Origin: CAZADA01 sp964526675
GTDB taxonomy: Bacteria > Pseudomonadota > Alphaproteobacteria > Caulobacterales > Maricaulaceae
Assembly: GCA_964526675.1 (NCBI GenBank)
Contig: CAZGLY010000058.1
Location: 1-16,408, forward strand
DNA length: 16,408 nucleotides
Direction of reading: 5' to 3'
The notes below the pieces were generated by a model. That model did no database searches. It was not told where the DNA came from and worked only from the letters and a program-made list of their open reading frames with translations. A program made the translations under genes and the position numbers. This document shows, piece by piece, positions 7,550-13,490 of the stretch; the stretch's first letter is position 1, and each line of letters opens with the position of its first letter.

Positions 7550-8464
7550 TCACGCCGCGTTCGTATGAACACCTCGGGCCAGGTTGTACTCAGCCAATTG
7601 TTCCGCTTGTTCTGGCAGCAACTCGTCAATTGCGCCCAGGTGCTCGTCGGTCTCACCCTTCAGCAAAACCGATGGGCATTGACCTTCATAGTTGCCAAGA
7701 TTGGGCCGATGCTGCCGATACCCCACCAACGCCGCGAGTTCGGGTGAAAATTCACTGGCCACCTCGGGCGGGTATGCGAGCCATTGATTTTCGTAAGGCT
7801 TCAACCAGCCCAAGCAATAGCTGATGATGACCCCCGTGCGCGGCGCGTTTGTGTGGTTCGCCCCGGCGCCATGTAACGTTGACCCCAGGAAAATCAGAGC
7901 ATCGCCGGGAACCATTTCAGCGGGAACCGCCGCCTCAAGGTCGATGTCTTCGTCGTTGAACGACGTATGACTACCAGGCCAAACCAGAGTCGCCCCGTTT
8001 TGGGCCGAGTACGGCACCAGCGGCCACATCACGTTCACCAGATACTCGCAGGCTCCAGGCGCGCCGCGCCACATATCTTGGTCACGATGCGGCACTTGAG
8101 TGTCTTGTCCGGAATGGACCTCAACCGCCTGGGTCAAATTCAACTGTATATTGTCGCAATACGGCAGCAACACGCGTTCGGCCATCTTCACAATGAGGTC
8201 GTGCATCACCAAAGCTTGCGCATGCTGCGACCGCCTTAGGAGACTTCCAAAACGCTTGGTCTTGTATCCGTAGAAATCGCCAATGCAGAATGGCGTGTTC
8301 TGAAAACGATCCTCGAGGTCCCCATAGAGGCGTCTCATTTTCCAATCGGGAAGCGCTCCGCGCAGAATGCAGTAGCCGTCGTCCAACAATCGTTGAGACC
8401 AATATTCATCATCATGAGCCGTTGATGCTTGGTCACTCTTCGTCGTCGATGTCGCGAGGTTCAT
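7550..8464 (-). CDS. Phytanoyl-CoA dioxygenase (PhyH) family Fe(II)/2-oxoglutarate oxygenase
   Basis: This 304-residue non-heme iron dioxygenase would hydroxylate an organic substrate while decarboxylating 2-oxoglutarate. The iron-binding facial triad is visible as H126-x-D128 (PHRDQD) and distal H198 (STLHGAGANHT), with R209 (RTGVIISY) as the likely 2-oxoglutarate anchor. Supporting family motifs are NGATLVWPGSH (156-166), GDALIFLGS (187-195) and the C-terminal LGWLKPYENQ. Length and N-terminal layout (DDGYCILRGALPD) fit the family. The substrate cannot be read from sequence. It starts 50 bp downstream of luxI on the same strand, so it is probably quorum-regulated, and the acyl-homoserine lactone, its acyl precursor or another metabolite is a candidate substrate. 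The start is supported by GGAGAAG seven bases upstream of the ATG. I recall, without being able to verify it, that PhyH-like genes beside luxI have been noted in sphingomonads. Confidence 0.93.
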   Translation of the reverse strand: MNLATSTTKSDQASTAHDDEYWSQRLLDDGYCILRGALPDWKMRRLYGDLEDRFQNTPFCIGDFYGYKTKRFGSLLRRSQHAQALVMHDLIVKMAERVLLPYCDNIQLNLTQAVEVHSGQDTQVPHRDQDMWRGAPGACEYLVNVMWPLVPYSAQNGATLVWPGSHTSFNDEDIDLEAAVPAEMVPGDALIFLGSTLHGAGANHTNAPRTGVIISYCLGWLKPYENQWLAYPPEVASEFSPELAALVGYRQHRPNLGNYEGQCPSVLLKGETDEHLGAIDELLPEQAEQLAEYNLARGVHTNAA

Positions 8465-8477
8465 TGGACTTCTCCAA
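8464..8477 (-). promoter_or_regulatory. Small hairpin over the phyH ribosome-binding site
   Basis: On the minus strand TTGGA-GAAG-TCCAA forms a 5-bp stem with a 4-base loop. It contains the Shine-Dalgarno bases GGAGAAG and ends at the A of the ATG. It could reduce translation initiation, but a 5-bp stem is weak. Confidence 0.25.
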
Positions 8478-8514
8478 CAGACGTAAATTGACAGAATTCG
8501 AGGTTGAGACGCGG

Positions 8515-9144
8515 CTACGCGGCGTTCGCGGCGTAAGCGCCCTCAAGGGCGATGTCGGTGCGGTGAGGGCCCCAGCGCGACCAGAAGAGCCGAAGGGTTT
8601 CCGGCGATATCTTGATGGTCAGCGCACCGATCTGCGTGTTTTGATGGTGCAGCGGCGGCCCAAGGGGTTCGCATTCCCAGCCGGCGGCCAGTATTTGCGA
8701 CAGCCAGCCAAGCTCCGCGACGCATGTGTAGCGCGTCAGACCAATGAGGAGCCCAAACTCAACAAGAGAAATGGCGATGCGTATGCGAATTTCGCGTCGA
8801 ATTTTTGCGTTCAGTTTTGGCGCGCAACAAAAGCGAGTCACTTCCCAGGTGGACCGATCCGCCGGCACGCCGTCCGCGCACAGCTCCGGAAACAGTGCGC
8901 CGAGGATGTGAGGCTCGGTGGTTGGCAGCAGCCGCACCGACCCGACGTGACGCCCGTTTGGCTTGTCCAATATGAGAAGATAGGTCGTGTCGCTCTGGTC
9001 AAATCGGTCCTTTTCGTACACGCCATCGGAAATGGGCAAAGACCAATTCAGAGTGTCGACAAAGATCGACTTGCGATGCCGAAACATCTCGTCGATTTGC
9101 GCTTCATACTGCGCCGAATTTGCTTGTGTTACGACCGCGTGCAT
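8515..9144 (-). CDS. luxI: Acyl-homoserine-lactone synthase (LuxI family)
   Basis: The 209-residue enzyme joins an acyl chain from acyl-ACP or acyl-CoA to S-adenosylmethionine, releasing the diffusible acyl-homoserine lactone. Essentially all invariant LuxI residues are present: R24 and F28 (FRHRKSIFVD), W34 (LNWSLP), D46 and D49 (EKDRFD), R71 (GSVRLLPT), E101 and R104 (WEVTRFC). A Thr at residue 140 seems to align with the EsaI Thr linked to 3-oxo-acyl preference; this is tentative, and the acyl chain cannot be predicted reliably. The ATG at 9144 is preceded by GGGGG about eight bases upstream. It lies 66 bp downstream of luxR on the same strand. A lux-box-like palindrome overlapping the luxR stop codon sits ahead of it, indicating positive feedback. 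phyH follows. Confidence 0.96.
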   Translation of the reverse strand: MHAVVTQANSAQYEAQIDEMFRHRKSIFVDTLNWSLPISDGVYEKDRFDQSDTTYLLILDKPNGRHVGSVRLLPTTEPHILGALFPELCADGVPADRSTWEVTRFCCAPKLNAKIRREIRIRIAISLVEFGLLIGLTRYTCVAELGWLSQILAAGWECEPLGPPLHHQNTQIGALTIKISPETLRLFWSRWGPHRTDIALEGAYAANAA

Positions 9145-9202
9145 TTTGCGCCCCCGTGGGTTGTTCGGGCGCAGTGTGCGAACGATGAGGCGACGGCGCC
9201 AT

Positions 9203-9218
9203 TCCCCTGATCAGGGGA
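9203..9218 (-). promoter_or_regulatory. lux-box-like operator upstream of luxI
   Basis: TCCCCTGATCAGGGGA is a perfect 16-bp palindrome with the CTG...CAG half-sites typical of LuxR-family operators. Its centre is about 66 bp upstream of the luxI ATG, and it overlaps the luxR stop codon (TGA, complement of 9211-9213). The location fits activation of a luxI promoter within the 66-bp spacer, although no clear -10 element is recognisable there. Binding by the adjacent LuxR is inferred. Confidence 0.8.
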
Positions 9219-10053
9219 TGGACGCCGAGGTCGGTCCGGGTTTCGGTGGCGTGTTGTTCGGATGCGCGGGATGCGTGTAGGGCACGATGCGTCCCGCCCC
9301 CGGCCGCACGATATCTTTAAAGGTGAGCTGTTGATCGAAGAGCGCGCGCACGACGAGCTGCGTGCGGCTGGTGACGTCGTAGCGTTTCTTGGCGTCCTCG
9401 ATGTGTTGATGCACGGTGTTCTCGCTGATGCCCAGTATACGCGACGCCTCCCAGTTGCTCTTCCCCTGGCCGACGAGCGCCACGCAATCGAGCTGGCGGT
9501 TCGTTAAGCGAATCTTTTCCCACAAGGCCGTGTCGGCGCTCCGCGTTCTCATAATGCGTCGCGCCGCTTCAAAGGCGAAACATCCAAAGTAATTGAGGTT
9601 GGGAAGGCACTCTTGGCTGTAGGGACGCCCATACTTGGTGCCGAACGAGCACGAACCAAAGTACTCGCCTGGAACGTGAATCGGGATGGTGAAGCCGTCG
9701 CCCAGTCCTTCCACTTTTGCTTGATTGAGGATCTGTTTCTGGCGCGAGGACATGTTGATCAGAGACGCGACATCCGACCACAAGAAGGCGGACGCCACTT
9801 TTTGGGACGCGGCGTGGATCGGATCATCGACGTAGTACTGCCTCTCAAGGAAGACTTCGATCCACGAGTCCGGGTAATTGCTCAACCCAACCGCAGTGCT
9901 TTGGGGGAGCGAAAAGTCGACATGATGAACGAGCGCAAAATAATGAAAGCCTGATGCGCGAGCGGCGTCATCGATGATCGATTCGAGTTCTTTGAAATCA
10001 GATGCTCGATTGAGTCCTTGGACAAAATATTGGACATCAGCAAACGATTGCAT
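9211..10053 (-). CDS. luxR: LuxR-family quorum-sensing transcriptional regulator
   Basis: The 280-residue regulator has an N-terminal autoinducer-binding domain and a C-terminal LuxR-type helix-turn-helix. The ligand-pocket residues are in register with TraR W57/Y61/D70/W85/G113: W64, F68 (Tyr to Phe), D77-P78, W92 and G120. The HTH at about 183-235 reads LTNRQLDCVALVGQGKSNWE, then ASRILGISENTVHQHIEDAKKRY. Gln187 and Val191 replace the usual Glu and Leu of the HTH consensus. A tail of about 40 residues beyond the HTH (from about 240, Pro-rich near 262-276) is longer than in typical 235-250-residue relatives. It is the first gene of the luxR-luxI-phyH-GAF series, and its 3' end carries the lux-box-like palindrome. 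The ATG at 10053 is weakly supported by a TAGG about ten bases upstream. Confidence 0.95.
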   Translation of the reverse strand: MQSFADVQYFVQGLNRASDFKELESIIDDAARASGFHYFALVHHVDFSLPQSTAVGLSNYPDSWIEVFLERQYYVDDPIHAASQKVASAFLWSDVASLINMSSRQKQILNQAKVEGLGDGFTIPIHVPGEYFGSCSFGTKYGRPYSQECLPNLNYFGCFAFEAARRIMRTRSADTALWEKIRLTNRQLDCVALVGQGKSNWEASRILGISENTVHQHIEDAKKRYDVTSRTQLVVRALFDQQLTFKDIVRPGAGRIVPYTHPAHPNNTPPKPGPTSASIP

Positions 10054-10075
10054 AGCGCAAACCTATTGAGCGTGT

Positions 10076-10085
10076 TGTCATGACA
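10076..10085. promoter_or_regulatory. Palindrome upstream of luxR
   Basis: TGTCATGACA, a perfect 10-bp palindrome, lies 22 bp upstream of the luxR ATG, within the expected promoter region. It differs from the luxI lux-box-like site, so a different regulator would be expected if it is an operator. Confidence 0.25.
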
Positions 10086-10173
10086 TGCAACTCGGCGCGT
10101 AAGCCAAAACACCAGCCGACACCGTCCGTAAGGCCGCGTTCGCGCCTTGACGCTCATCTGTGAACGGGGGCCC

Positions 10174-10192
10174 CCCCGGGTGTTTCCCGGGG
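10174..10192. repeat. GC stem-loop CCCCGGG/CCCGGGG
   Basis: A 7-bp perfect stem (10174-10180 with 10186-10192) has a TGTTT loop and is preceded by a G5C7 run at 10166-10177. It is a strong hairpin but has no T-tract on either side; terminator or RNA structural roles are both possible. Confidence 0.4.
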
Positions 10193-10241
10193 ATTATCCA
10201 CCGGATCGGCGCTGACTCAAGGCCTGGGATCGGACCAGCGG

Positions 10242-10273
10242 GGACACGGCCGGGGAGAACACAGCCCGTGTCC
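10242..10273. repeat. Inverted repeat GGACACGG/CCGTGTCC
   Basis: A perfect 8-bp stem (10242-10249 with 10266-10273) encloses a 16-nt loop, between luxR and the exporter operon. Its function is unknown. Confidence 0.4.
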
Positions 10274-10400
10274 GGCGTTACGCGGCCTGGCGGACCAAAT
10301 GCGTCAGCCAACGGACGGAATTGTTCCCAAGCCCGGACGCCGTTGCGGGATACGACCTCGCGTCGCGGCGGTTTCGCCGGTGAGCGCGTCGGCGGTCGGT

Positions 10401-10432
10401 CGCGACGGCCTATATCTTGGTCGTCCGTCGCG
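10401..10432. repeat. Inverted repeat CGCGACGG/CCGTCGCG with AT-containing loop
   Basis: A perfect 8-bp stem (10401-10408 with 10425-10432) encloses a 16-nt loop containing TATATC, the most AT-rich spot in this intergenic region. It could be an operator flanking a -10 element or an RNA hairpin. Confidence 0.35.
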
Positions 10433-10510
10433 CGTCACTCGAGGACAAAGCACGTTCGCTGTCGCGCGCACGACACAGAAGCAGGAGCCTCCGACCTTTG
10501 CTCTGGACAT

Positions 10511-10539
10511 GACTCACGCCCGTGACGCACGACTCACGC
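10511..10539 (+). promoter_or_regulatory. Direct repeat GACTCACGC spaced by two helical turns
   Basis: GACTCACGC occurs at 10511-10519 and 10531-10539, exactly 20 bp apart and 30-58 bp ahead of the exporter adaptor start. Same-face direct repeats near a promoter are typical of response-regulator or activator sites. No regulator can be assigned. Confidence 0.3.
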
Positions 10540-10568
10540 GTGGCGCTTCAGCATAGGGTGCGCTTGGC

Positions 10569-11630
10569 ATGACGAGGGACGAAACAGCCTCCAAACTGCG
10601 GTCTTTGTCCATTGATCGCTCAAAGCCGGCGAACGCGGGCGGCGGCGTGTCCGGACCGGCCGCCGCCGGATTGGCGTTGGCTGCAGCGGCCGCCGGCGGT
10701 TTGGCCGTGTGGTTCGTGCTGCCGCGTACTCAGGCGGATGCGCCACGGTCGCCCGCTGCGGAAGCGTCGGTGCAAACGCCGGCGCCTCCAAGCGCCAGCG
10801 ATGCGAGCCCTCAAACGCCGCCGCCAAGCGCGCGCCCCGCGGGACGTCTCGTCGCGTCGGGGTACGTCATCGCCCGGCGACGCGCGACGGTGTCCTCCGA
10901 CATCACGGGCCGGCTGGAAGAAATCCTCGTGGAGGAAGGCGACGCTGTCGAGGAAGGGCAGATCCTGGCGCGCCTCGACGACGCCCGCGCCCGGATTGAT
11001 CTCAATCTGGCGATCGCGCGTCTTGAGTCCGAGCGCGCCACCATCGCCCGCACGAAGGCCGATCTGGGGGAAGCCCGTCGCGTGTTGCGACGCGCGGCGG
11101 CGCTGCGGGAGACGAATGCGTCGACGGAAGCGCGCGTGACGGAGGCGGCCACGCGGGTGGAGATCCTGGAGGCCGACTTGCGGCGGGCGGAAGCCGGCTT
11201 GGCGGCGGCGGAGTTCGATGTGGAGAGCCGCGCGGATTTGGTCGATCGCCATCTGGTGCGGGCCCCCTTCTCCGGGGTTGTGATCGACAAGAACGCCCAA
11301 GCGGGCGAGATCGTCTCCCCCACCTCGGCCGGCGGCGGCTTCACCCGCACCGGCGTGTATACGCTCGTGGATATGAATTCCTTGGAGATCGAGGTGGACG
11401 TGAACGAGGGCTCCATCGACCTCATCCGCCCCGGCCTCAAAGCCGAAGCCGTATTGGACGCTTACGCCGATTGGCGCATAGCGGCCACGGTTATTGCGAT
11501 CATCCCAACCGCTGATCGCAGCCGCGGCACGATTCAAGTCCGCGTCGGCTTCGCCGAGAGCGACCCGCGCATCTTGCCCGACATGGCGGCTAAGGTAACC
11601 TTCCTCAACACCCAGCAGAACAAAGGCTAA
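10569..11630 (+). CDS. HlyD/MacA-like periplasmic adaptor subunit of an ABC exporter
   Basis: The 353-residue membrane-fusion protein would link an inner-membrane ABC transporter to an outer-membrane channel or periplasmic acceptor. A single N-terminal membrane anchor (about 30-52) is followed by a Pro/Ala-rich linker (58-92). The lipoyl (biotinyl-like) halves are at about 100-140 (ITGRLEEILVEEGDAVEEG) and 228-248 (LVRAPFSGVVIDKNAQAGE), separated by an alpha-hairpin coiled coil (141-225). A beta-barrel part (SLEIEVDVNEGSIDLIRPG) and a C-terminal segment ending near DMAAKVTFL follow. The ATG at 10569 is supported by AGGGTG upstream. It is the first gene of a tightly packed operon with an ATPase and two permeases. 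No TolC-like outer-membrane gene is present in the window. The transported substrate is unknown. Confidence 0.92.
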   Translation: MTRDETASKLRSLSIDRSKPANAGGGVSGPAAAGLALAAAAAGGLAVWFVLPRTQADAPRSPAAEASVQTPAPPSASDASPQTPPPSARPAGRLVASGYVIARRRATVSSDITGRLEEILVEEGDAVEEGQILARLDDARARIDLNLAIARLESERATIARTKADLGEARRVLRRAAALRETNASTEARVTEAATRVEILEADLRRAEAGLAAAEFDVESRADLVDRHLVRAPFSGVVIDKNAQAGEIVSPTSAGGGFTRTGVYTLVDMNSLEIEVDVNEGSIDLIRPGLKAEAVLDAYADWRIAATVIAIIPTADRSRGTIQVRVGFAESDPRILPDMAAKVTFLNTQQNKG

Positions 11631-11633
11631 GTG

Positions 11634-12332
11634 ATGAGCGACGCGCCTCTGTATCGATTGACCAACGTCGCCAAGGGCTACACGCGCGGCGGCGACACCG
11701 TGAAGATCTTCGACGATCTGACGATGGACATCTTGTCCGGTGACTTCATCTCGATCATGGGGCCGTCCGGATCCGGCAAATCCACGCTGCTGAACTTGTT
11801 GGGCGGCATTGACACGCCCAGCGCGGGCGACATCCTCTTTAACGGCGAGCAGCGTATCGACTCGATGGGCCAGGGGGCGCTGGCGCGATGGCGCGCCGAC
11901 AATGTCGGCTTCGTCTTCCAATTCTACAACCTCATGCCGAGTTTGACCGCGGCGTCGAATGTCGAGCTTCCGCTTCTGTTGACCAAACTGTCGGGCAAGG
12001 AGCGCCGCACCCGTGTCGAGACCGCGCTCGACATCGTCAACCTCTCCGATCGGTCCAAGCACAAACCGCGTGAACTCTCCGGCGGACAGCAACAGCGGGT
12101 GGCGATCGCGCGCGCCATCGTCGCCGACCCCCACGTGCTGTTGTGTGACGAACCGACGGGCGATCTTGATCGCGACACCGCGGATGAAATCCTCAGGACC
12201 TTGCAACTGCTCAACACCGAGCTGGGCAAGACCTTGATCATGGTGACCCACGATCCGGCCGCGGCCCGTTTCGCCAAAACTGAGTTGCACCTGGACAAAG
12301 GGCGTTTCGTCGCCCGGGAGGCGGCGGCATGA
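11634..12332 (+). CDS. ABC transporter ATP-binding protein (MacB/LolD family)
   Basis: The 232-residue nucleotide-binding subunit powers the two downstream FtsX-type permeases. All ABC motifs are intact: Walker A GPSGSGKS (43-50), Q-loop Gln in FVFQFYN (about 96), signature LSGGQQQRVAIARA (from 148), Walker B VLLCDEPTGDLD (from 168) and switch His in MVTHD (about 206). The motif order and the PTGDLD ending match the LolD/MacB/FtsE group rather than importers. I chose ATG 11634 over GTG 11631 because AAAGG sits seven bases upstream and the GTG directly abuts the preceding stop. It begins 3 bp after the adaptor stop and overlaps the next gene by ATGA, so translational coupling is likely. Confidence 0.95.
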   Translation: MSDAPLYRLTNVAKGYTRGGDTVKIFDDLTMDILSGDFISIMGPSGSGKSTLLNLLGGIDTPSAGDILFNGEQRIDSMGQGALARWRADNVGFVFQFYNLMPSLTAASNVELPLLLTKLSGKERRTRVETALDIVNLSDRSKHKPRELSGGQQQRVAIARAIVADPHVLLCDEPTGDLDRDTADEILRTLQLLNTELGKTLIMVTHDPAAARFAKTELHLDKGRFVAREAAA

Positions 12333-13486
12333 GCGATCTGGGCCTCATTCGTCACAATCTGTTCCGCAAAGCCCTGCGCACCACGCTGATGATCGTGTCG
12401 ATCCTCGTGGCTTTTTTGGTGTTTGGTCTGCTTTCCAGCGTTGAAAAGGTGTTCAACGCCGGCGTCGATCTGTCCAAGGCCGACCGGTTGGTGACCGTGA
12501 ACAAGATCAACTTCACGGTCTCGATGCCCTACGCCTACGTGAACCGCGTGCGTGGCGTCGATGGCGTGCGCAATGTCAGCTACGCGAACTGGTTCGGCGG
12601 TTATTTTCAAGAAACGCGCAACTTCGTTCAGTCGTTCGCGGTGGATGTTCCGACCTACCTCGAAGCCTATCCCGAACTCCTCATGCCGGAGGATCAGAGG
12701 CAAGCCGCCATCGCAAACCGTACGGGCTTCGTGATCGGCCGCGCGCTGGCGGACCAGTACGGCTGGAACGTGGGCGACACCGTGCCCCTCAGCACCAACA
12801 TCTGGCAGAACGCGGACGGCAACTACGTGTATGAGTTGGAGGTTGTCGCGATTTTTGATGGTGAAGATCAGCAGACGCCAACGAACTATGGGTTTCTTCA
12901 CTATGATTATTTCGATGAATACCGCGTGATCGACAACGATAACATCGGCTGGATGATCATCAACACGGACAGCGTGGACGTGAACGAACGCGTCATCGAG
13001 CAGATCGACGCGCAGTTCGCAAACTCTCCCGCCGAGACGGAAACCACCACCGAGGCCGCTTTCAACGCCGCGTTCGTTCAGCAAATCGGCAATATCCGCC
13101 TCATCATCACCGCGGTGGTCGGCTCCGCGTTCTTCACGATTCTCGCGATTGTGGGCACCACGATGGTCATGGCCATTCGCGAGCGCACGAAGGAAATCGC
13201 GGTGATGAAAACCATCGGCTTTCCGTCGCCGCGCATTTTCCGCATCGTGTTGGGGGAGTCGTTGCTGCTGAGCGTGTTGGGCGGCGGGCTCGGACTGGGC
13301 TTGGCCGCGCTGATCCTTGCAGCGGCCGCCCCGGCGGCGGCCAGCGTCTTGCCGGGACTGGCGCTGACCGGCGACATCGCCCTGACAGCGCTGGCGGTCA
13401 TGGTTGCGTTGGGTCTCGCCACGGGGCTGCTGCCGGCGGTGAACGCCATCCGAACCGACATCGTCTCCGCGCTGGGCAAAGAGTGA
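12329..13486 (+). CDS. FtsX/MacB-type ABC transporter permease, first of two
   Basis: This 385-residue inner-membrane subunit has the four-helix layout of the type VII (MacB/LolCDE/FtsX) superfamily. One N-terminal helix (about 19-36) is followed by a large periplasmic domain (about 40-250) and three C-terminal helices (about 256-282, 308-334, 346-370). The coupling-helix signature RERTKEIAVMKTIGF (284-298) contacts the ATPase. The family moves substrates out of the inner membrane or periplasm, or transmits mechanical force, rather than acting as a classic tunnel. Its start overlaps the ATPase stop. The second permease follows after 4 bp, so the pair probably forms a heterodimer as in LolCE. 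Confidence 0.93.
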   Translation: MSDLGLIRHNLFRKALRTTLMIVSILVAFLVFGLLSSVEKVFNAGVDLSKADRLVTVNKINFTVSMPYAYVNRVRGVDGVRNVSYANWFGGYFQETRNFVQSFAVDVPTYLEAYPELLMPEDQRQAAIANRTGFVIGRALADQYGWNVGDTVPLSTNIWQNADGNYVYELEVVAIFDGEDQQTPTNYGFLHYDYFDEYRVIDNDNIGWMIINTDSVDVNERVIEQIDAQFANSPAETETTTEAAFNAAFVQQIGNIRLIITAVVGSAFFTILAIVGTTMVMAIRERTKEIAVMKTIGFPSPRIFRIVLGESLLLSVLGGGLGLGLAALILAAAAPAAASVLPGLALTGDIALTALAVMVALGLATGLLPAVNAIRTDIVSALGKE

Positions 13487-13490
13487 CGTC

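Larger units (their letters stand above)
10054..10568. other. 515-bp intergenic region with several inverted repeats and no convincing gene
   Basis: This divergent region separates luxR (-) from the exporter operon (+). Open frames here (for example 10160-10525 +) have Arg/Pro/Gly-rich, low-complexity translations and no credible start, so I call none. Visible structures are a 10-bp palindrome near luxR, three GC-rich stem-loops (10174-10192, 10242-10273, 10401-10432) and a spaced direct repeat near the exporter gene. The region presumably carries both promoters. No convincing -35/-10 pair is seen. Confidence 0.6.

Noticed and set aside
8290..9210. 306-codon plus-strand open frame
   Set aside because: It is antisense to luxI and the phyH start and has no domain-like sequence.
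10160..10556. Two plus-strand frames (121 and 85 codons) in the intergenic region
   Set aside because: Composition is Arg/Gly/Pro-rich, there is no convincing ribosome-binding site, and they overlap inverted repeats. I treat this as non-coding.
10620..12290. 556-codon minus-strand open frame
   Set aside because: It is antisense to the adaptor and ATPase genes, which have clear domains and motifs.
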